A stretch of DNA of 53,263 nucleotides, taken from positions 1 to 53,263 of the forward strand of contig MSJI02000414.1 of the NCBI GenBank assembly GCA_001931905.2, written 5' to 3'. The notes below the pieces were generated by a model that was not told where the DNA came from, did not search any database, and saw only the letters and a list, made by a program, of their open reading frames with translations. The position numbers were made by a program, and so were the translations under genes. Within the stretch, counting starts at the first letter, position 1. Every line of letters starts with the position of its first letter. This DNA comes from Cladosporium sp. IMV 00045 (taxonomy: Eukaryota > Ascomycota > Dothideomycetes > Cladosporiales > Cladosporiaceae). Shown in pieces: positions 19,551 through 31,076 of the stretch.

Positions 19551-22359
19551 CTATGAGGCTTCCCAGTCAGGGTTCTATAATAAGCGTTAGTATATGTAAA
19601 AGCCTGGTCAAATAGCCTTAAAAGTGACATACCTTTCTGAGTATGCAAATGCCTTCCATCACGTTGGTCAGGCAGATCCATTCCTCGTCTTCCAGCTCCG
19701 CACGCTCGCCATAGCCGAGAAGGACAGGCGTGCTCTGCGTCTGCCAACCAGTGATCGTCTTCGGACGACCAGCCTGGCCGACAACATCGACAGCCTGACC
19801 CACACGCACGTTGACCTGCAAAGGCTTGAGGTCTTCGTCGAGGGTAACGAGGAAGCGCGGGTGCATGGCAGTGACGAGAACGTAGAGGAGATAGTGGTGG
19901 TCGCCCAGAACGAACTGCCTAGGGTCGTCGATGAGTGAAAGGGTGATGGTCAGCAGGCCGGCGGCGCCAACACGCGACAGGACGCTGCGGTCTGTGTGGA
20001 ATGGGCTCAGACTGAGCGTGCCCTTGCCCATGTGAACAAGACCTTGAGCAATGCGCACCATAAAGAGTGCGTTAGGGTCGCGGTGGTAGTAGCTCGCCAG
20101 TTGTCTAAGAAGCTGCGCAAGACGAGCGTTGTTGGTACCGGCTCCAAGCATGCCCATGGCGAAGATGGCGTTGACTGCAACGTCAATGTCGTTGTCGTGC
20201 GTGTATCGTGAAAGGGTATCGTAAACCTTCATCTGCGGGTTTGAAGGGCTGATAAGACCCATGGCAAGGGGCACAGCCTTGCGAATGTTGGCCTCACCGT
20301 AGTGCATAAGGTGACCGAATTGGCGGAGGACCATCTCCTGGCCAACCTCCTCACCCATGCCGACGAGCGAAAGACCGAGCACGGCGTAAGCCTGCACCAG
20401 CTGGTCGCCAGAGCGATCTTTCTTCTCTTCGTCGTCCTTCTTGTCCTTGTCATCATCGTCCTTCTCGTCCTCGATGTGCTCGTTGCAGATGTGCAGCAGC
20501 TCTTGCAGCTTGAGCACTGCACCAGTACCTGCCCAAGCACAGATTTCGGCAAGGACCGAGGCCGGCTTGGACATAGGGTGCTCGATCACCTTCAATGTCT
20601 CCAGTACGACATCAACCTCCTCTTGCTGACCGAAGTACAGAAGCGCAAGACCCAGGGTCATGAAGCGGGTCCACTTGTCCTTGAGTTGGTTGGCGCGGTC
20701 TTCGTCCAAGAAAGTCTGAATGATGGCCTCTGACACGTCTGATTGCGCCGAGCCAACGAAGATCAATCCGAGAGAGAGGGCAGCCATAGCAGAGATCTGC
20801 ATGTCGAGAGAGGTGTCGCTAACGTAAGGCAGCAACAGATCCAAGAGGTCCTCCTTGTTCGAACCGGCGTAAGCGAGACCAAGACCCATAATGCTTGCGA
20901 CCTTGACGGATACGCTCTTGCCCTCCAAATCACCGAGCAATGCCATGGCGGGGTCACCATCGAGCCTGACGCCGCTGTTGATGATGCCGGTCGCCAAAGC
21001 CGCTCCAGCCTTTACTTGGTCCTCGCTCACATAGGTGAAAGCATCAATTTTGTCCAAACCCATCTCTACGTCCCACTGCATCAGCATACCAGCAGAAGCA
21101 GCGGTGGATGTCATGCCGTCCTCTTTGACCTTCCAGATCCAACTCTGTTGAACACCACCCTCTACCAGCATCAGCTTATCGGAACCAAAGCCAGCGTTGA
21201 CAAAGGCGTTGACGAAGGCAGAGGCAAGGTTGTGGCGCGCAGAGTCGGTGTTGGTGAGACCTGCAGTGCGAGATGACTCGAGATGAGACTTGTAGATATC
21301 CTCAGGAACCTTGGGGTCGAGGACGTTGAGCTCCTTGGCCAGAGACTTGTAGTGTTCGGGAAGCTTCGTGTTGTTCAAGCACTCCTGCAGCTCGGTGTCC
21401 TCGGCATCATCGCCCTCAAGCTCCAGACATATCCGTTGACGAGCAAGAATGAAGGCCAATTGGCGCTTGAGCGCCTTGTCCTCCGCGGCTGCAAAGTCGG
21501 ACTGGATGAGCTCCATGTCGTTTAGGCGGATAGCAAGGCACATAGCTTGTGTGAGCTGTTTGTACTTTCTGTAGATGTCGTGCGCGGTGCGAACAAAACG
21601 ATCGTTGTCGGGGTAGGCGAGCAGAGGTACCATTGAAACCATGTAGAGACAGACCCGCGAGTAAGTGTTCTCGTCAAGGTAATCCTTGATGATTTCGATC
21701 ATCTCGAGCTCAGAGAGGATGTCAACAGCATCGGCTTCGGCGTTGTGTGAAAGGAAGAAAGGCACAAGGGTCTTGGTGAGGTCGGTGAGGTCTTCAGTAT
21801 CCTTGTCATCTTCCATCCTCTTCTGGTACTCCTCTCCGATCTCCAGAGCAAGATGTCTCATGTATTCATGGCCCCATGAGCCGATGTCCTTGTTGGGCGC
21901 AAGCAGGCGGTATTTCAGGGTGTCCAAGCGCTCCTCGTCAGAGTAGGTCATACCCAGCACCGAAAGAGTATCGGCCAACGACAGCTTGTCGTCACCTGCA
22001 GGCCATTTCTCGTATGTTTCGCACAGCTTCTCGTAATGCGGTCTGAGGAACTTGAGCGGCTTGGGCACGGCGGTCATCGAGCTTGTGCTAGTCTTGATGC
22101 TCTCCTTGATTGCGTCCAATGCAGGCTTGTACAGCGACTTGTCGCTCTCTGTTAATCTCTCAGCCAGCATGTCGAGCTCGTCCTTGAGCTTTTGGTCTTC
22201 TTCGCTGAGCTCTTCAGCGGGCAGATCGAGGTCATTGGGCTTCTTTTCATCCTTGCTATCCGCTTTGTCGCCTTTGTCGCCATTTGCCTGCTTTGCATCA
22301 TCGACCTTGCCCTTGCCCTTGTCCTGGATGGGCGCCTTCTTTTCCTCCTCCTTCGCCAT
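19551..22359 (-). CDS. RPN1: 26S proteasome regulatory subunit Rpn1
   Basis: Large base subunit of the 19S regulatory particle; it docks ubiquitin receptors and the deubiquitinase Ubp6. Two exons: 22359-19633 and 19574-19551, with a 58-nt intron (GTATGT...TTATAG); the last exon encodes only NPDWEAS. Total 916 aa, as expected for the family. A charged Lys/Asp N-terminus (MAKEEEKKAPIQDKGKGKV) leads into helical PC repeats, such as ASIMGLGLAYAGSNKEDLLDLL, MAALSLGLIFVGSAQ and AYAVLGLSLVGMGEEVGQEM, with an acidic Lys/Asp insert (about KDDDDKDKKDDEEKK). The upstream frame has no ATG, so 22359 is the start. It is divergent from RIO2. Confidence 0.95.
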
Positions 22360-22734
22360 GTTGCTCGTAGCTGGGTGGTTGGTGATCTCTGAAGCTGATT
22401 TCGATTCTCGCAAAGTCGTATACGAGAGAACAGGGTTAAAGTTGTAAAGAGAGAGGTCGGATGTGAAGCTTTCGCTAATGGGGGGTTTGGGTGAAGATGA
22501 AGGTGTTGGTGATGAGGCGAACGGCAAGCTGATGATACATCAAGGATGATGTCGCGTTTCCATCGAGCCCGCCAAGGAAAGCTCGAGCCGCGAGTCATGA
22601 ACTTCGAGGAAGCCAAAGTTCAGATCACATTTTCCTATCGCATATATCCTCACCACGTTTTACACAAATCACAATCGAAGAGTCAACAATTTGTATGCTG
22701 CAACTGTCAACGAATAGCGTACAGTCAAGTCAAT
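22360..22734. promoter_or_regulatory. Shared divergent promoter, RPN1 / RIO2
   Basis: A 375-bp head-to-head spacer. GAAGCCAAAG at 22609-22618 differs by two positions from the Rpn4-type element GAAGGCAAAA known from Candida proteasome promoters. This similarity is weak. Confidence 0.4.
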
Positions 22735-24165
22735 ATGAAGCTTGACACGCGCGCTCTGCGCTACCTTTCCAACGACGACTGGAGAGTCCTTGCCGCAGTA
22801 TGTACCAGAAAAAAATACCTTGGTGGCTCACAAGCATTTTCGACTGACACAAGCTAAAGCCGTGAACAGGTCGAGCAAGGCAGCAAAAACCATGAAGTCG
22901 TCCCGACCACTCTCATTCAGCAGCTAGCCAGCCAACGCGGTGGTGGTGCCGTACACAGAAATATCTCGACCCTCGCCAAAGACGGCCTGATCGCCAAAGT
23001 CAAGAATGCCCGATACGACGGTTACCGACTCACGTACGGCGGCCTCGACTACCTCGCCATGAACACGCACAGGAAGAGCGATGTGATCTTCAGCTTGGGC
23101 AATCAGATTGGTGTTGGTAAAGAGTCCGATATCTACGTCTGTGCCTCGCAGGCCGATCGCCAGTTGGTCCTGAAGCTCCATCGTCTTGGTCGTATTTCTT
23201 TCCGCACAGTCAAGGCAAATCGCGACTATCTTCGTGGCCGCAATGCAGGAAGCTGGATGTATCTGAGCACGCTTGCGGCCCAAAAAGAGTACGCTTTCAT
23301 GAGAATCCTGCACAGGGAAGGCTTCCCAGTGCCAGAGCCAGTATCATGGAGCAGACACACCGTCGTCATGGAGTTCATCGATGCATTCCCCATGCGAATG
23401 GTCGAAAGCGTCGCAAACCCTGGCAAACTCTACGCTGAGCTCATGGCGATGATCGTCCAGTTGGCTACACGAGGCCTCATCCACGGTGACTTTAACGAAT
23501 TCAACATCTTGATCAAAGAGTCAACCACGGACGGACAACCCCTCAACAACGACACGCCAACGGGGAACATCATCGCTACACCAATCCTGATCGACTTTCC
23601 CCAAACGCTGTCCACAAACCACACAAACGCCGAATACTACTTTGACCGCGACGTAGAGTGCATCAAGCGTTACTTCGGCCGAAAATTCAAATACACCTCA
23701 GACGAGCCTGGTCCCTTCTTCGCCGACGCGGTCAAAAGCATTGACCCGAAGAAGCGACTCGACGTGGAAGTTGAAGCCACCGGTTTCAGCCGAAAAATGG
23801 CCAAGCAACTGGAGAAATACGTGGAAGTCACTGGTGGCGACGCTGACGAGCACCACCAAGCAGAAGAGGGACAAGACTTCGAGCAAAACGACTTTTACGA
23901 AGACGACGAGCATCCAGAAGCGGAAGCCGAAGGAGTAGAAGCCGTGGCCAACGAAGACGGCTCAATCCCACAAGACCTCCAAGTCGACGACCCACGGCTT
24001 GCAGAGGAGCTTGGCTCACTTTCCGTGCAAGACGACCAAGCGCCAGCGGAGCCCGCAAGTCACACTGCAGGCTCCGGCATGGCACCGCTCGAGCTCTCGC
24101 ACGACCCCGACGTTGTGGCGAAGAAGGTGAAGACCAAGAAGAAGGCTGCCGGATGGGCCATATGA
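22735..24165 (+). CDS. RIO2: RIO2 atypical protein kinase/ATPase
   Basis: Acts in final cytoplasmic maturation of the 40S ribosomal subunit. Two exons: 22735-22797 and 22870-24165, with a 72-nt intron (GTATGT...GAACAG); 452 aa. Exon 1 encodes the conserved MKLDTRALRYLSNDDWRVLAA. An N-terminal winged helix (to about residue 90) is followed by the RIO kinase fold. The ATP loop is GVGKES (102-107), with Lys123 in LVLKLHR. The catalytic segment is HGDFNEFN (Asp228), and the metal/phospho-Asp site is IDFPQ (Asp263). The C-terminal third is acidic and ends in a Lys-rich stretch (KKVKTKKKAAG). It shares a promoter with RPN1. Confidence 0.95.
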
Positions 24166-24503
24166 GCTTACGACGAAAGAAAAAGAAAAGTAATGATATC
24201 AAGTTTTCCACGTTCAAAAGCTACTGACCAAAAAACAAAAAAACAAAACCAATCATTCATATCTGAAGTGATAATACTCCCAGGTCAAGTCACGGTGAAG
24301 TATTCTCACAACCCCCCTTTCTTCCCACGACATCCACAACAAATCTACCGTCCCATTGCATACTCCTCATTATGCACTATGGCCCCTCAAGAAAAACAAC
24401 CCAAACCTCGCATCACGAGCATATAGGTCTACTTCCCTCTTTTCTCCATGGAGTGATCTCTATAGTTGATGCAACATCAAATCACCTTTCTCCTCTAACA
24501 TTT

Positions 24504-24542
24504 AGCCGGCACTCGATTTTCTTCATTGAAAGAGTGCCGGCT
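24504..24542. repeat. Perfect 11-bp inverted repeat (hairpin)
   Basis: AGCCGGCACTC (24504-24514) and GAGTGCCGGCT (24532-24542) are perfect reverse complements separated by 17 nt. TTTC/GAAA inside the loop (24518-24521 and 24528-24531) could extend the structure. It sits about 340 bp past the RIO2 stop. Confidence 0.9.
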
Positions 24543-25000
24543 CAGAATGGAGGGTACATATCTATATTGAGTCATATCGTCTCGTCATAATACGTGTAGC
24601 AATGACAAATGCAAATTTACCATTTTCCCTCCTTGATCTCGAATCACGATTTCCATCCCTGTCTGCTCGCCTCTTGACTGAGATTTGCAAACTGAAAAGC
24701 TGGGTCTGAGATCTAGGTTGAATACGATTGTCGAGCTGCGGACCTGACATTCGCGGAAGACGCTGGCTCGCTCACACATGAAACCACAAAGCTACTATCT
24801 TACACTTGAGCTTTTTGGGGCAGATTGCGTGCAAGCTCCCCTGTCCATCTTGTACGTTCGCATTACCCCGTCTGGTCATCAGAGAGGAAAAAAGGAAAAT
24901 AATATCGAAGCGAGTTCATGGCCGCCTGGTATGCATGCTGTTGTCCTGCTCTGTCCCACTATTTCATCAACTTGCGATGAATGCGCTGTCACCTTTCTGA

Positions 25001-25050
25001 GAAAAAAAAAAAAAAAAAAAGAAAAAAAAAAGAAGTAGAAGAAGAAGAAA
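25001..25050. repeat. Poly-A / purine tract
   Basis: Nineteen A (25002-25020), G, ten A, then AAG/AGAAG units. Such tracts are prone to assembly-length errors. It lies about 100 bp past the 3' end of the gene ending at 25156. Confidence 0.9.
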
Positions 25051-25155
25051 CATTGAGCTCACAATGTCTGACTGGTAGCAATAACATCAGACTGCTCCGT
25101 TTGAGAGACGGTGCGTGCAGAGAATCCCGGTCCGGCTGAAGTAATGCATCCTCAC

Positions 25156-26851
25156 CTAGTGGTATGCGGGAAACGCCTCGTCGAAGAATGAAGAGCTGTA
25201 CTGGTCGTCGCTCGGATTATCATGACTGCCTTTGCGGGAAGAGCAGTTGACTGGATTTTGAGTAGTCTGTGTAGTAGAAACGTCGACCGGATCTTTCGGC
25301 GGCGCATCAGGTGATTTTCTTGCGCTGCCTCGAGCGTTGGCGTGATGAGCTGCTTCCGCCAAACAAGCTCGCATAACTTCTCCAGTAGCATGATCATCGC
25401 TCGTAACTCCGACTTGCTGTTCCTCGTATGCAGGGTCTTCGATTTCAGTATCTTTGAGCCCCGTGTCGTTGGGCTTAAAAGCTGGGTTTTGCTCTAATGG
25501 AGGTGTTTTCGCTGCTGCAATCGTGCCTGTCTGCTGAAATGCATTGGTTTGGCTGATTGTCGAAGCTGACAATGGAGTGCGCATCACCGCGCCGGAAGAA
25601 TGCAGAGTATTGGTATTGATGGCTCCGAGCGGCAGCCTCGACGCGCCGTCTGCGAGGCCTTCGCAGCCACCTTTGCCTGCAAGCTCTTCAGGCTCTGATT
25701 GAGGGTGATTTCCAGCAAAAGCTTTCCGCGTTCTCGAGAACCTCAATCATGTAAGCGCCGATGTCCTTGATGCTCTCGGGCATAAGGTCGTCATCGGAGC
25801 GAACGTTGCTCTTTGCTTCGTTCTCCTTGAGCCGAGTAAGATGATCTCCGCGTAAGATAGCTTCCACTTGGGTGTTGGAAGACTCTTCACGTGGCAAGGA
25901 TGGCTTGACCTGTACGCCCGCAACAATTCCACGGCCCAGTGTTTTGAGACGCTTCCTCGGAGGTGATCTTGATACAGGCTCCTCAGCGCCAGTGCTAGCC
26001 ATTTCATCCTCACTGCTGCTTTCGGCCGCTTCATTGCCTGAACTCACGGCCTCCTCATCCAAAATGACTTTCTTTGCGGGTTTGGGCAAGGTAGCAACCC
26101 GACGCTTTCGACGCTTGGCAAGATGCTGGTACCCAGGCAAAGCATGGTCCTGAGGATGATGCGCCCTGCTATAGTTGACCGGCTTCTGTGCTTCGGTGCG
26201 ATTCGAGCGGCGCGTCGCCTTAGGGTCGGGCACTCTCGTAGCAAGATCATCGTCATCACAGTCACTTCCACTGACATCACTTTCGTCTCCGGAGAGCAAA
26301 TCTGGCGTGCTCTCGTCGCTCGTTTCATGCTCATCCCCGTGATGACGATCTCGTGGAGCGGATGATGAGAGCGATCGAGAGCCAGTGATGCGGGCAGCAC
26401 GCTTTGGACGCAGAACATCGTCCATGGGATGCCATTTCGCACTGTAGTTGACTGGAACCCTGCCATTCCTTGACGCGCGAGTCGCGTGGCGAGATGGAGT
26501 GGGCTCGTCGGACTCAGCCTGCTTGTTGGTCTCGATTGAGCTCTGAGTAGTCTCGAGCATGTTCTTGGGATTGAGTCCTCGCAATGCGCCGCTGAGGCGA
26601 GGTTCCCGCAGGCGAGCTTCTTCATCGGAATCGATTTCGGCGAACAGTTGTGTGGACCTGCGGCTCTTCTTGCGCGCTTCGCCCGGCAAAGGCGACATTG
26701 ATTGCTGTGACGTGTCAGATGCGCGTGTGAGCGTATGTCAATGCCTCTTACGTACCTGGTCGCCGCTGTCTGCAGAGTGGCCACTGTCTGCAGAAAGGCG
26801 TCTAGTGGAAGTCATGAGCTGGTTGTCTCCTGCCATTGCTGATGAGGGCAT
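25156..26851 (-). CDS. Unrecognised basic/acidic nuclear-type protein, frame interrupted
   Basis: I do not recognise a named family. Exon 1 is 26851-26756 and exon 2 starts at 26704 (51-nt intron, GTACGT...TCACAG). The protein is Arg/Lys- and Asp/Ser-rich with low-complexity acidic runs and looks nuclear and largely disordered. Two related segments occur: VPVNYSAKWHPMDDVLRPKR and KPVNYSRAHHPQDHALPGYQ. The frame of exon 2 ends at 25688 (...KSPSIRA), while the next frame is open from about 25750 to a stop at 25156 with coding-like composition (EIEDPAYEEQQVG, SSFFDEAFPAYH). Joining them needs removal of 3n+1 nt. A 49-nt intron at 25741-25693 (GTTCTC...CAGAG) would do it, but the sites are poor. 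A frameshift or sequencing error is equally possible. Confidence 0.6.
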
Positions 26852-27439
26852 TTTTCTTGCGCGGAATCAGACGGCATACATGCAGTTCTCTTGGTGAAGC
26901 TCATTGGAACAGCAGAAGAGAGGTTGATGAGATGAGGTTGGGTGCCAAGCGGGAGGCAAGTGAGGCAGTCGCGACTGCCACATGTTCGCGTTTAGGCAGA
27001 ACCTGTGAGAGATGGCAGTATAAAATGCTATCGAACGCGATTAGTGAATCAGACGATGACATCAAGAGCAGTTCATTTACAGCTCATTCGACTTAACCTA
27101 AAGACAGCAATAAGCAATATAAGCAATTCGAGATGAAAAAGTGAAGTTGCTTAGCTCAAGCGCTGCCGTAAATACGTGCCGTAATACTACTAAAATCCCA
27201 AAAGAACAGACCAGAACGCCAAACTATAGAAGAAAAATCAACGAAATGCAGTCAACATTTGCCCCTGGTATCTCGAGATCGCTGAGGCGCTTCAGCGACT
27301 TGTGTTCCTGAACTCCTTGCCAAATAATCGCATAATTGTTTTCAAATCAGCCGCTCAAACGCATGTACAAATCAAAAAAAGAGCAAAGAAAATAGATGTG
27401 TCTTCTCACATCGAGGCAAGCCAAAGCCTCTTGCTTCCT
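26852..27439. other. Gene-free spacer
   Basis: 588 bp with the promoter of the unrecognised gene at 25156-26851 and the 3' UTR of the coiled-coil gene. Part is AT-rich (about 27100-27400). Nothing else is seen. Confidence 0.4.
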
Positions 27440-28528
27440 TCAATAAGCAGTCAAGCGTGTGCTTCGCATGGAATACTTCGTAAGGTTGGGTGGCAACTTG
27501 AGTGCAACCAACTCAAGTTCGGCATCGGTCTCGTCGTCATCGTCGTCGACTTCTATGTCGTCAACCTCAAGAGGTCCCTGCTGCATGGCAGGACTGAGCG
27601 AGGCGATGAACCCGAACTTTTCGCTCTCCGCTGGCAACGGTGTATTTTTCAGCCGCTCAGCCTGCAGATCCGCCTCATTCTGCGCACGGCGCGCCTCAAC
27701 TTCGGCGACGACTTTCTCCAGCTCCGGCAGTTCGCGCTCAGCAGAAGCCTTGGCCTGTTCAAGGTTCTCTTTCGCCTGGGTGACTTCCAACGCGCAGTCT
27801 CCGTCACGCAATACTTGGTGCGCTGCATGCTCACAGAAAGATTGTGACTTCTCTAATAAGCCGTCGACCTTGTCCAGAGCCTCCCTCAACGCGCCATGCC
27901 CGTCCGGAATCTTCTCCGCCGTCACCTCCTCCAACCGTCTTCGAGCTGACTTGTAAGTCCCGATACTTCTCGATGTATCTTCGCCCACACTTCCGCCGCT
28001 GACACTTCCGCTGCTTGAGGATCCGCTCCGGGTCACAGTGTCGACTTTGGCGCTGAGCTTCGATCTTCGAATGTCATTGCGACAGTAGTTGAACGCTCGT
28101 ACCAAGTCGGCAAAGCGCTGCTGCAAGTTCCCGTCATAATAGACGACTGCCATGCCTCGAGAACGGTATTTCGAAGGACCTGATGCATCACGCGAGCATA
28201 CCGAGAACGTCTTTCGTTTCCTTTGTGAGAGTCTTAGGGCATCGGATTCGGTCATGTGTGGTATTTGCGGTCGCAGCAGTGTTGCCACGGGAGTGTGTGT
28301 CGTAATGGCTTCGCCTGGAAGTGGCTCATTCGATCGAGCCGCGTTGAGCGACGAGGGCTTGGAAGATGGCTTTTCAGAAGGCGGGTTCGCGGAGTCGACA
28401 GGCTGGTTGGTGGACAGCAACTCGCTCTGGCGTTCTGTTGCATTGTCCAGGATGTTCTGTAAGTCCGCGATCCAGTCGGGCACCTTGTCGAGGAGAGAGC
28501 GAAAGCTGTTCAAGGCGTCTTGTGGCAT
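27440..28528 (-). CDS. Conserved-type hypothetical coiled-coil protein
   Basis: Single exon, 362 aa, no named family recognised. The N-terminus is helical (FRSLLDKVPDWIADLQNILD) followed by a Ser/Pro linker. The middle has a basic patch (RKRKTFSVCSRDASGPSKYR) and a likely folded strand-helix segment (MAVVYYDGNLQQRFADLVRA). A Ser/Gly tract (SGSSSSGSVSGGSVGE) leads to a long coiled coil (about 200-300, e.g. ENLEQAKASAERELPELEKV). An acidic DDIEVDDDDDE run and a short C-terminal segment follow. Codon composition and layout support a real gene; function is unknown. The ATG at 28528 is the first in frame. Confidence 0.75.
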   Translation of the reverse strand: MPQDALNSFRSLLDKVPDWIADLQNILDNATERQSELLSTNQPVDSANPPSEKPSSKPSSLNAARSNEPLPGEAITTHTPVATLLRPQIPHMTESDALRLSQRKRKTFSVCSRDASGPSKYRSRGMAVVYYDGNLQQRFADLVRAFNYCRNDIRRSKLSAKVDTVTRSGSSSSGSVSGGSVGEDTSRSIGTYKSARRRLEEVTAEKIPDGHGALREALDKVDGLLEKSQSFCEHAAHQVLRDGDCALEVTQAKENLEQAKASAERELPELEKVVAEVEARRAQNEADLQAERLKNTPLPAESEKFGFIASLSPAMQQGPLEVDDIEVDDDDDETDAELELVALKLPPNLTKYSMRSTRLTAY

Positions 28529-31076
28529 GTTTGTTTGAGTGAAGCGGCACAGCAGCCGACAATCACCGGATTCAGGTCATAGACGGTCGTTGATAACGAG
28601 ACAACAGTCCGCAGTCGCACTGGAGGGTCGTTTCGACAGTCTCTTCCGGCAAGTCGCACAGGAGCAGGTCGTAATAGAGTGAAGGGGAAAACGGGAGGCT
28701 AGTAGCGTAGTGAAAAGACAAAAGGGCGGAGGATCAGATGTAGTGTATGCGAAGAGCAAGAGAGAGCGAAACGGGCACCAAAGTAGCAGGCGCGGATGGG
28801 CTTCCGGGGTGGGGTTGGACGAGTCGGCGGGAGAGGCCGCGAGCTTAAAAGGCTGCAGAAAGATATGCGCAGCACCGGCTCGGCACACAGGATCGTGGCC
28901 CTGGTCGGTGACAATCAATCTCGCCAGTAGTGCTGCGAGTCCGGTCTTCATACTAGACTGGGAGACTGGGTCGATGGCGCTGCACAGGCTGGATGGGGAT
29001 CCCTCACCTGCCTTGCTATACTTCTCTGCCCTGATAGAGGGCATCGGGGCCGTATGGTGTGCCTCGCTCTGTAGGGAAAGTCGCTGTCCGCTCTGCCGTT
29101 GCGGTCAACGTTCCCTGTGAGCATGTGCGCCAGACTCCGCAACGACTCCCTGCGCCGCGAGACAAATACAGCACAACAGGATGTTTTGCCCAGCCGCCGG
29201 CCAGATTGGGTTCGCTCGACCGATGCACGCTTGTCCATCACCTTCCGCAGCCCAACGTCCTTACGCATAACGGTTTCTTTGGGAGGGGCGTGCGTGCGTT
29301 GCGTGCTTACTTGCGCCTATTTCTCCATGGACGAGTTCGCAGAGCACACATGTAGATAACCGTGGTCCAGCCTGGGAACATTCGCTTAACTACGAGGTAC
29401 CCCGGCTACACGTACCCAAACCATCTCGCATGTTGCAGGGCGGTCATCATCAAGGCTGGCAGGGCTGAGGAAATCGGACTCAAGAAAGCAACATACACGT
29501 AGATGATAGACCGCCGCAGGAATCGTGACGAGACTCATATGGCAGCTCTGTTCCGTAAAGCTGCGAAGTAAACGCTATCAACCAGCTCCCATGTCGTGCC
29601 ATTTAATCCCTCAACACTACTGCGAATACTCTCTTCCAAACGAGCCCCAACGAACGCAGCACTAAGTGTTTGTTCGGCCAAACCGACACGACACGCAAGG
29701 CCATGCAAGAGAAAGGAATCACTCGTACTAATCCCTGTCCATCTCGTGCAAACCACGAACACGTCAAGTCGATCACCGCGCAACGGCCGGCCGCTCGCAC
29801 GTTCAGCCAGTCAGCAGTACCGTTTTCTCTCTTATCATGACATAAAGCACTTGTAGTCGCAGCCGGACGCAGCACCTCAGCATGCTCACTCCCGAGCAGC
29901 GAGAGACGTGAGAAGAGAGGAGATGCACCCAAGACAGGACTGCCGGGTACAGTATTTGTCAAAAGAGTGCACATAAGCAAGGCCCGCGCCCGCCCGCGGA
30001 ATCTTACACCAACCACAGCGCAGGACCGGCTGCGCGCATTAGTGTGACAGCAACAATTTGCCTGTGAGCGCACCACCTCGCAAGCCATGGTCCAACGATG
30101 ACAGCTCCCTCCCTCGCTTCAGCAGCGAACGGCAGCTCGACACGACATCGTCTCCCGGTCTGTAAGGTTGCGTTGCGCACGCATTCTCTTGTGCCCTACT
30201 TGCCCCACGCTTGCGTTTCCATCCTCATCAGCCCCGGTGGAGGCAGATGTAGCTCTTCTTCGCTCGCAGGCGGGGACTGGCAGTCCAGACAAGCTGCAAG
30301 GCCTGGGATTATAGCAAGTCTAACAAGGGTGCTTTGCTCGCTTGCTCTCCGCAAGACGCACAAAGCGCACATGTGCAGCACATACAAATTAATAACGATC
30401 CCATCCCACTGCCGTTTTAGTGCGCTTTCCTCATCCGGCAGGCGGCTTCTGCAATCGGATTGGTGCATGGCCCCAAGACATCTGTCCCAGATTACCCGCA
30501 CGCGCGGCTAACAAGGCTTCTCCCCGACAGCCACCCACCGCCATCCCGTCGAAGCCGTTTGAAGCGATGACTCGGAAGGAAGGGGCCCGGCTGGCATGCG
30601 TGCCGAAGGGCGGGCTATATGCAAGGATGAGTATATTAGGGGGGAGAAGGAGTGTGGTGAGATCTATGGCTTCAGGGCTTTTGAAGAAGAAGAAGACGTC
30701 TGTCGATCAGAGGTATCTGAAACGGCTCCGTCTCAGATCGCAGCCGGGCGAGCCGGAGTCCCTGAGGGCTTGACTTTGAGTGGTGATGATTTCATGGTTG
30801 ATAGAGATATGCTATATGTGAAGTTGCATTGTTTCGTTTGGATTTGATCCCTGACGTGGTACAGGACTCGAAGGGTTTGTTCATCGACGTTACCTATATC
30901 GGCCAGACAGGCGACAAGCGCCTCGAGATCGATCTCGTGCCACGTTACGCTGGCAGGTATGATTGTGACGCCAGAACCTCGCTTCACCTGGCCTGCAACT
31001 GCGATGTATGCGCACAAAAACCGTCCGCCGGGTGAAGCCCTCGGTCTCTGCCTCGAAAATAACCACAAGACCTAAC
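28529..31076. other. 2.5 kb gene-free interval
   Basis: It lies between the start of the coiled-coil gene and the stop of the flavoprotein gene, both on the minus strand. Many 60-160-codon frames exist on both strands, but all look random in composition and overlap one another. I could not assemble a spliced gene. It may hold a long promoter or a non-coding transcript. Confidence 0.4.

Larger units (their letters stand above)
24166..25155. other. Gene-free interval downstream of RIO2
   Basis: About 1 kb between convergent RIO2 (+) and an unrecognised gene (-). It holds a strong perfect hairpin (24504-24542) and a poly-A/purine tract (25001-25050). No convincing frame is seen. Confidence 0.5.

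Noticed and set aside
20302..21276. Plus-strand frames of 140-180 codons inside RPN1
   Set aside because: They are shadows of a well supported proteasome gene.
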